Made by a program: the position numbers and the translations under genes
The notes under the pieces: generated by a model
What the model was told of the DNA's origin: nothing
Databases searched by the model: none
What the model saw: only the letters and a program-made list of their open reading frames with translations
Assembly: GCA_958477465.1 (NCBI GenBank)
Contig: CAUEFX010000045.1
Location: forward strand, 1 to 36,433
Origin: an uncultured Bacteroides sp.
GTDB taxonomy: Bacteria; Bacteroidota; Bacteroidia; Bacteroidales; Bacteroidaceae
Direction: 5' to 3'
Length of the DNA stretch: 36,433 nt
Part shown: positions 33,843 through 36,433 of the stretch, one piece after another
Numbering within the stretch: position 1 is the first letter of the stretch
Layout: each line of letters opens with the position of its first letter

Positions 33843-33883
33843 AAATCACCCCTGCTACAAATATTTTGTGGCAGGGGTGATTT
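33843..33883. terminator. Long bidirectional hairpin between DUF4270 and GH57 genes
   Basis: AAATCACCCCTGC (33843-33855) pairs with GCAGGGGTGATTT (33871-33883), and the inner ACAAA/TTTGT continues the stem almost to a three-base loop. A-rich and T-rich flanks suit termination of both convergent operons. The outer arms share CACCCCTGCTACA and CAGGGGTG with the hairpin at 1304-1341. Confidence 0.85.
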
Positions 33884-33944
33884 CTATTTCTATCATTCAG
33901 GTGCTTTATACACCTATCTTCTTAGGATATATCTGCTTCGGTTT

Positions 33945-35390
33945 CTATTCTTCCTTCTTGCTTTTGGGGGCAGCTTTCTTGGTTGAAGTCTTTGCAGCAG
34001 CTTTTTGAGGAGCCGCCTTTTCATCTTTCACTGCTTTTTCTGCAGCAGTTTTAGTTTTGGCGGCAGCTTTAGGCTTGGCAGCAGCTTTAACGGCCTTTGC
34101 CTTCTCTTCTTTCGCGCGCAATCTATCCAACTCTTTATGAAGTTCAGCTATCTCCTCACCCTGATTATGAATCGTGGTCAGCAATGAATTCAATTCTTCA
34201 TCATCGATGTCTTCCGGATACAGAGAGTTTACCCGTTTGATAAAATCGCCCAGAATATTCATATAATTGGTGAAAGCATCGTATGGAGAATCATAAATAC
34301 CGCGATTGAGATAGATTCCCGTATTCTTTGTAGTCATAAACCGGAAATTGTTGCTTGCCTGCAGGTAATCCCAGTCCTGTTTTATACGGCGGTCATCGCA
34401 TATATGCACACGCTCGGCCACGCTATACAGCTTGTTAAACGCCTCACGTTGCATGACATTACCCAGCCAGCAGCTTGTATCTCTCTCTTCGTCCACCCAG
34501 GAGATGGGATACGGAACATCCACTTGAGAAACCGATTTCAATTTGGTCACGATCTCGGTCGGTGTGGAGAAACTGATCCCTTTTTCTTTAGCACAGTATG
34601 GAAGTGCTTTCAGGAACTCCAATATATTGGAAGAGAGCGGCTGAACCATACCCAAAGCACTCAGTTCCATAAAGATATTGATAACCTGCTCGTCTTGAGG
34701 CAAAGCATCGATCCAATTGATGTACTTATCGGCAAACAACGGATACTCGCTCCATTCGGAATTAGAGAAGCGCAAACCGATATCATCCGACAATTTATAG
34801 TCTCTCAGCAACAGTTTCAGACTCGGAGCCCGGTTACAATGATATACATAATGAGGACTCTTCCAACCTAAGATGTATTTGGCACCTTCCGTAAGCATCC
34901 CTTTGAAACCCATAGCAGCTACCTGAGCACCTATCTCATCGGAATAAATCAGACTTGAATTGCGGAACACCTTCGGTGCCTTGCCAAACATCTGTTTGAT
35001 TTTATCACTCATACGCATTACCTCTTCCCGGAAGCAATCCTCATTAGCCAGGGAAGATAAGCCGTGTGAGTAAGGCTCGGCCAGGAACTCACAACAGCCG
35101 GTATCATTAAGCTGGTGCAGCAGGTCGACTACAGCAGGTGCATGAATCTCAAGCTGCTCCAACGCAACGCCCGAAATGGACAACGCCACCTTGAATGCCC
35201 CGTCAGAATTCTTGACCATTTCGATCAAGGTGCTGAGTGCCGGAATATAAGAGCGTTCGGCAACCTCGTTTATACTTGCCTCATTGGCATAGTCATCATA
35301 GTAGTAATGATCGGTACCTATATCGAAGAAACGATAACGTTTCAAATGAATAATTTGATGTATTTCGAAATAAAGACAGATTGTTCTCAT
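33945..35390 (-). CDS. GH57 alpha-amylase-like protein, probably inactive
   Basis: A 481-residue protein of the GH57 alpha-amylase-like type, with no signal peptide. The N-terminal barrel is recognisable (CLYFEIHQIIHLKRYRFFD, 5-23; VFRNSSLIYSDEIG, 141-154; FKGMLTEGAKYILGWKSPH, 162-180). Where active GH57 alpha-amylases have the nucleophile Glu (FRNTE) this protein has Ser146, and where they have the acid Asp (MDYETFG) it has Glu242 in FMELSALG. Catalysis as a normal amylase is therefore doubtful; such amylase-like homologues are known in the family. After a coiled-coil stretch (about 410-430) comes a 50-residue Ala/Lys-rich tail resembling histone H1 tails. It follows a GT4 gene by 15 bases on the minus strand. 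Confidence 0.85.
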   Translation of the reverse strand: MRTICLYFEIHQIIHLKRYRFFDIGTDHYYYDDYANEASINEVAERSYIPALSTLIEMVKNSDGAFKVALSISGVALEQLEIHAPAVVDLLHQLNDTGCCEFLAEPYSHGLSSLANEDCFREEVMRMSDKIKQMFGKAPKVFRNSSLIYSDEIGAQVAAMGFKGMLTEGAKYILGWKSPHYVYHCNRAPSLKLLLRDYKLSDDIGLRFSNSEWSEYPLFADKYINWIDALPQDEQVINIFMELSALGMVQPLSSNILEFLKALPYCAKEKGISFSTPTEIVTKLKSVSQVDVPYPISWVDEERDTSCWLGNVMQREAFNKLYSVAERVHICDDRRIKQDWDYLQASNNFRFMTTKNTGIYLNRGIYDSPYDAFTNYMNILGDFIKRVNSLYPEDIDDEELNSLLTTIHNQGEEIAELHKELDRLRAKEEKAKAVKAAAKPKAAAKTKTAAEKAVKDEKAAPQKAAAKTSTKKAAPKSKKEE

Positions 35391-35405
35391 ATCTATATTA
35401 TTTTA

Positions 35406-36433
35406 TTATTTATAATTCTTTATTACCTCGTCATAGATACGGCGCACTTTGTACCCGACGTTTTCCCACTTAATCTGATCCACTTCTTTCTTCCCTTCGT
35501 CACGCAGATATTCGTACAAGGCGGGATAGGTACAGATGGAGTAAATCGCATCTGCCATTGCCTGAATGTCCCAATAATCGGTCTTGATACATTTCTCCAG
35601 AATCTCCGCACAACCGGATTGTTTGGATATGATCGTCGGCACACTGCACTGCATCGCTTCCAACGGAGAAATACCAAAAGGTTCGGACACAGAAGGCATG
35701 ATGTAGACATCACTGGCTTTCAACACTTCATACACCTGCCGTCCTTTCATAAATCCGGGGAAATGGAAACGGTCGGCAATTCCGCGTTCAGCAACCAGAC
35801 GGATCATCTGATTCATCATATCACCGCTACCCGCCATTACGAAACGTACATTCTTGGTACGCCGCAACACCATGGCAGCCGCCTCAACGAAATATTCCGG
35901 TCCTTTCTGCATCGTGATACGCCCCAGGAAAGTAACCACTTTCTCTTTCGGATTCTTATTCGGGACAATATCCAGAATATCCTGTGATAGCGGCGACACT
36001 GCATTGTGCACGGTAGATACCTTCTTCGGATCCTGATAATATTTATGAATAACAGTCTGCCGGGTCAATTCACTCACACACATGATGTGGTCGGCATGAT
36101 CCATACCGTTTTTCTCTATTGCATACACGGTAGGATTTACATTGCCGCGGCTACGGTCGAAATCGGTGGCATGCACATGAATCACCAGCGGTTTGCCCGA
36201 CACCTGTTTGGCATGCAGTCCGGCCGGATACGTCAGCCAGTCGTGCGAGTGTATGATATCAAACTCCTGCTGGCGGGCTACCACACCGGCCACAATGGAG
36301 TAGTTATTGATCTCTTCATGCAGATTGTCCGGATAACGTCCGGAAAACTCAATGCATCCCAAGTCGTTTGTATGCAGATAATTGAAATCGGCATAGATAT
36401 TTTGATTGTGAGATGTCTGAGCGGTTATAAGAA
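35406..36433 (-). CDS. GT4 family glycosyltransferase (5' end beyond window)
   Basis: A GT-B fold glycosyltransferase; 341 residues of the C-terminal part are visible. The frame stays open to the right edge of the window, so the true start lies outside. The first half contains IHSHDWLTYPAGLHAKQ, as in glycogen-synthase-like GT4/GT5 enzymes. The second has VTFLGRITMQKGPEYFVEA and the E-x7-E motif EPFGISPLE, which contacts the donor nucleotide sugar and appears intact. It is probably cytoplasmic and uses a nucleotide-sugar donor. It heads the visible pair with the GH57-like gene 15 bases downstream, a pairing that suggests an intracellular alpha-glucan pathway. Donor and acceptor are unknown. 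Confidence 0.88.
   Translation of the reverse strand, partial: LITAQTSHNQNIYADFNYLHTNDLGCIEFSGRYPDNLHEEINNYSIVAGVVARQQEFDIIHSHDWLTYPAGLHAKQVSGKPLVIHVHATDFDRSRGNVNPTVYAIEKNGMDHADHIMCVSELTRQTVIHKYYQDPKKVSTVHNAVSPLSQDILDIVPNKNPKEKVVTFLGRITMQKGPEYFVEAAAMVLRRTKNVRFVMAGSGDMMNQMIRLVAERGIADRFHFPGFMKGRQVYEVLKASDVYIMPSVSEPFGISPLEAMQCSVPTIISKQSGCAEILEKCIKTDYWDIQAMADAIYSICTYPALYEYLRDEGKKEVDQIKWENVGYKVRRIYDEVIKNYK

Overview
This window looks like a stretch of core chromosome from a gut Bacteroides (order Bacteroidales). The reasons are the gene families (DUF4836, DUF4270, DUF5063 and DUF5687 proteins, and a fused SudB/SudA-type oxidoreductase), many start regions without a Shine-Dalgarno sequence, and repeated promoter elements of the Bacteroides type (TAnnTTTG at -7, often with TTTG about 18-22 bases upstream). 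The species cannot be fixed from the sequence alone. I see no phage, plasmid, insertion sequence, CRISPR array, rRNA or intact tRNA gene.

Layout. 1-543 is a non-coding leader with hairpins and repeated AAAGTGCA motifs before a Crp/Fnr-type regulator. 1385-5565 (minus strand) is an envelope and division operon, ftsK then lolA-like then trxB. 5811-8350 (plus) holds a DUF5063 protein with a Cys/His-rich tail, a DEDDy 3'-5' exonuclease and an RlmI-like rRNA methyltransferase. 8351-8726 carries a probable small RNA with its own promoter and terminator. 8727-11256 holds a nucleoside-type MFS transporter, a bifunctional-nuclease-domain protein and rsmE. 11398-14840 is a three-gene module of DUF4836 lipoprotein, divergent ABC ATPase and FtsX-like permease. 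Next come miaA, a lipid kinase and kdsA, the last flanked by short intergenic repeats.

18146-24165 is a compact cluster: secreted M16 zinc protease, DUF5687 membrane protein, ABC ATPase and TraB/GumN protein, with two four-base stop/start overlaps. A 1.1 kb gene-free region (24166-25271) follows, with a strong terminator hairpin, a phased 22-bp tandem array and a roughly 37-bp inverted-repeat pair. It ends at the rplU-rpmA promoter. serS, the NADPH oxidoreductase fusion and the minus-strand panC-panD operon follow.

The right end (31347-36433) holds alpha-glucan-related proteins: a single-domain GT5 starch-synthase-like protein with a DUF4270 lipoprotein, converging on a GH57 amylase-like protein and a GT4 glycosyltransferase cut by the window edge. 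The GT5-like and GH57-like proteins both seem to have lost key catalytic motifs. Most of the window is ordinary housekeeping. The items most worth a second look are those degenerate glucan proteins, the protease-ABC-TraB cluster, the small RNA and the structured 24166-25271 intergenic region.
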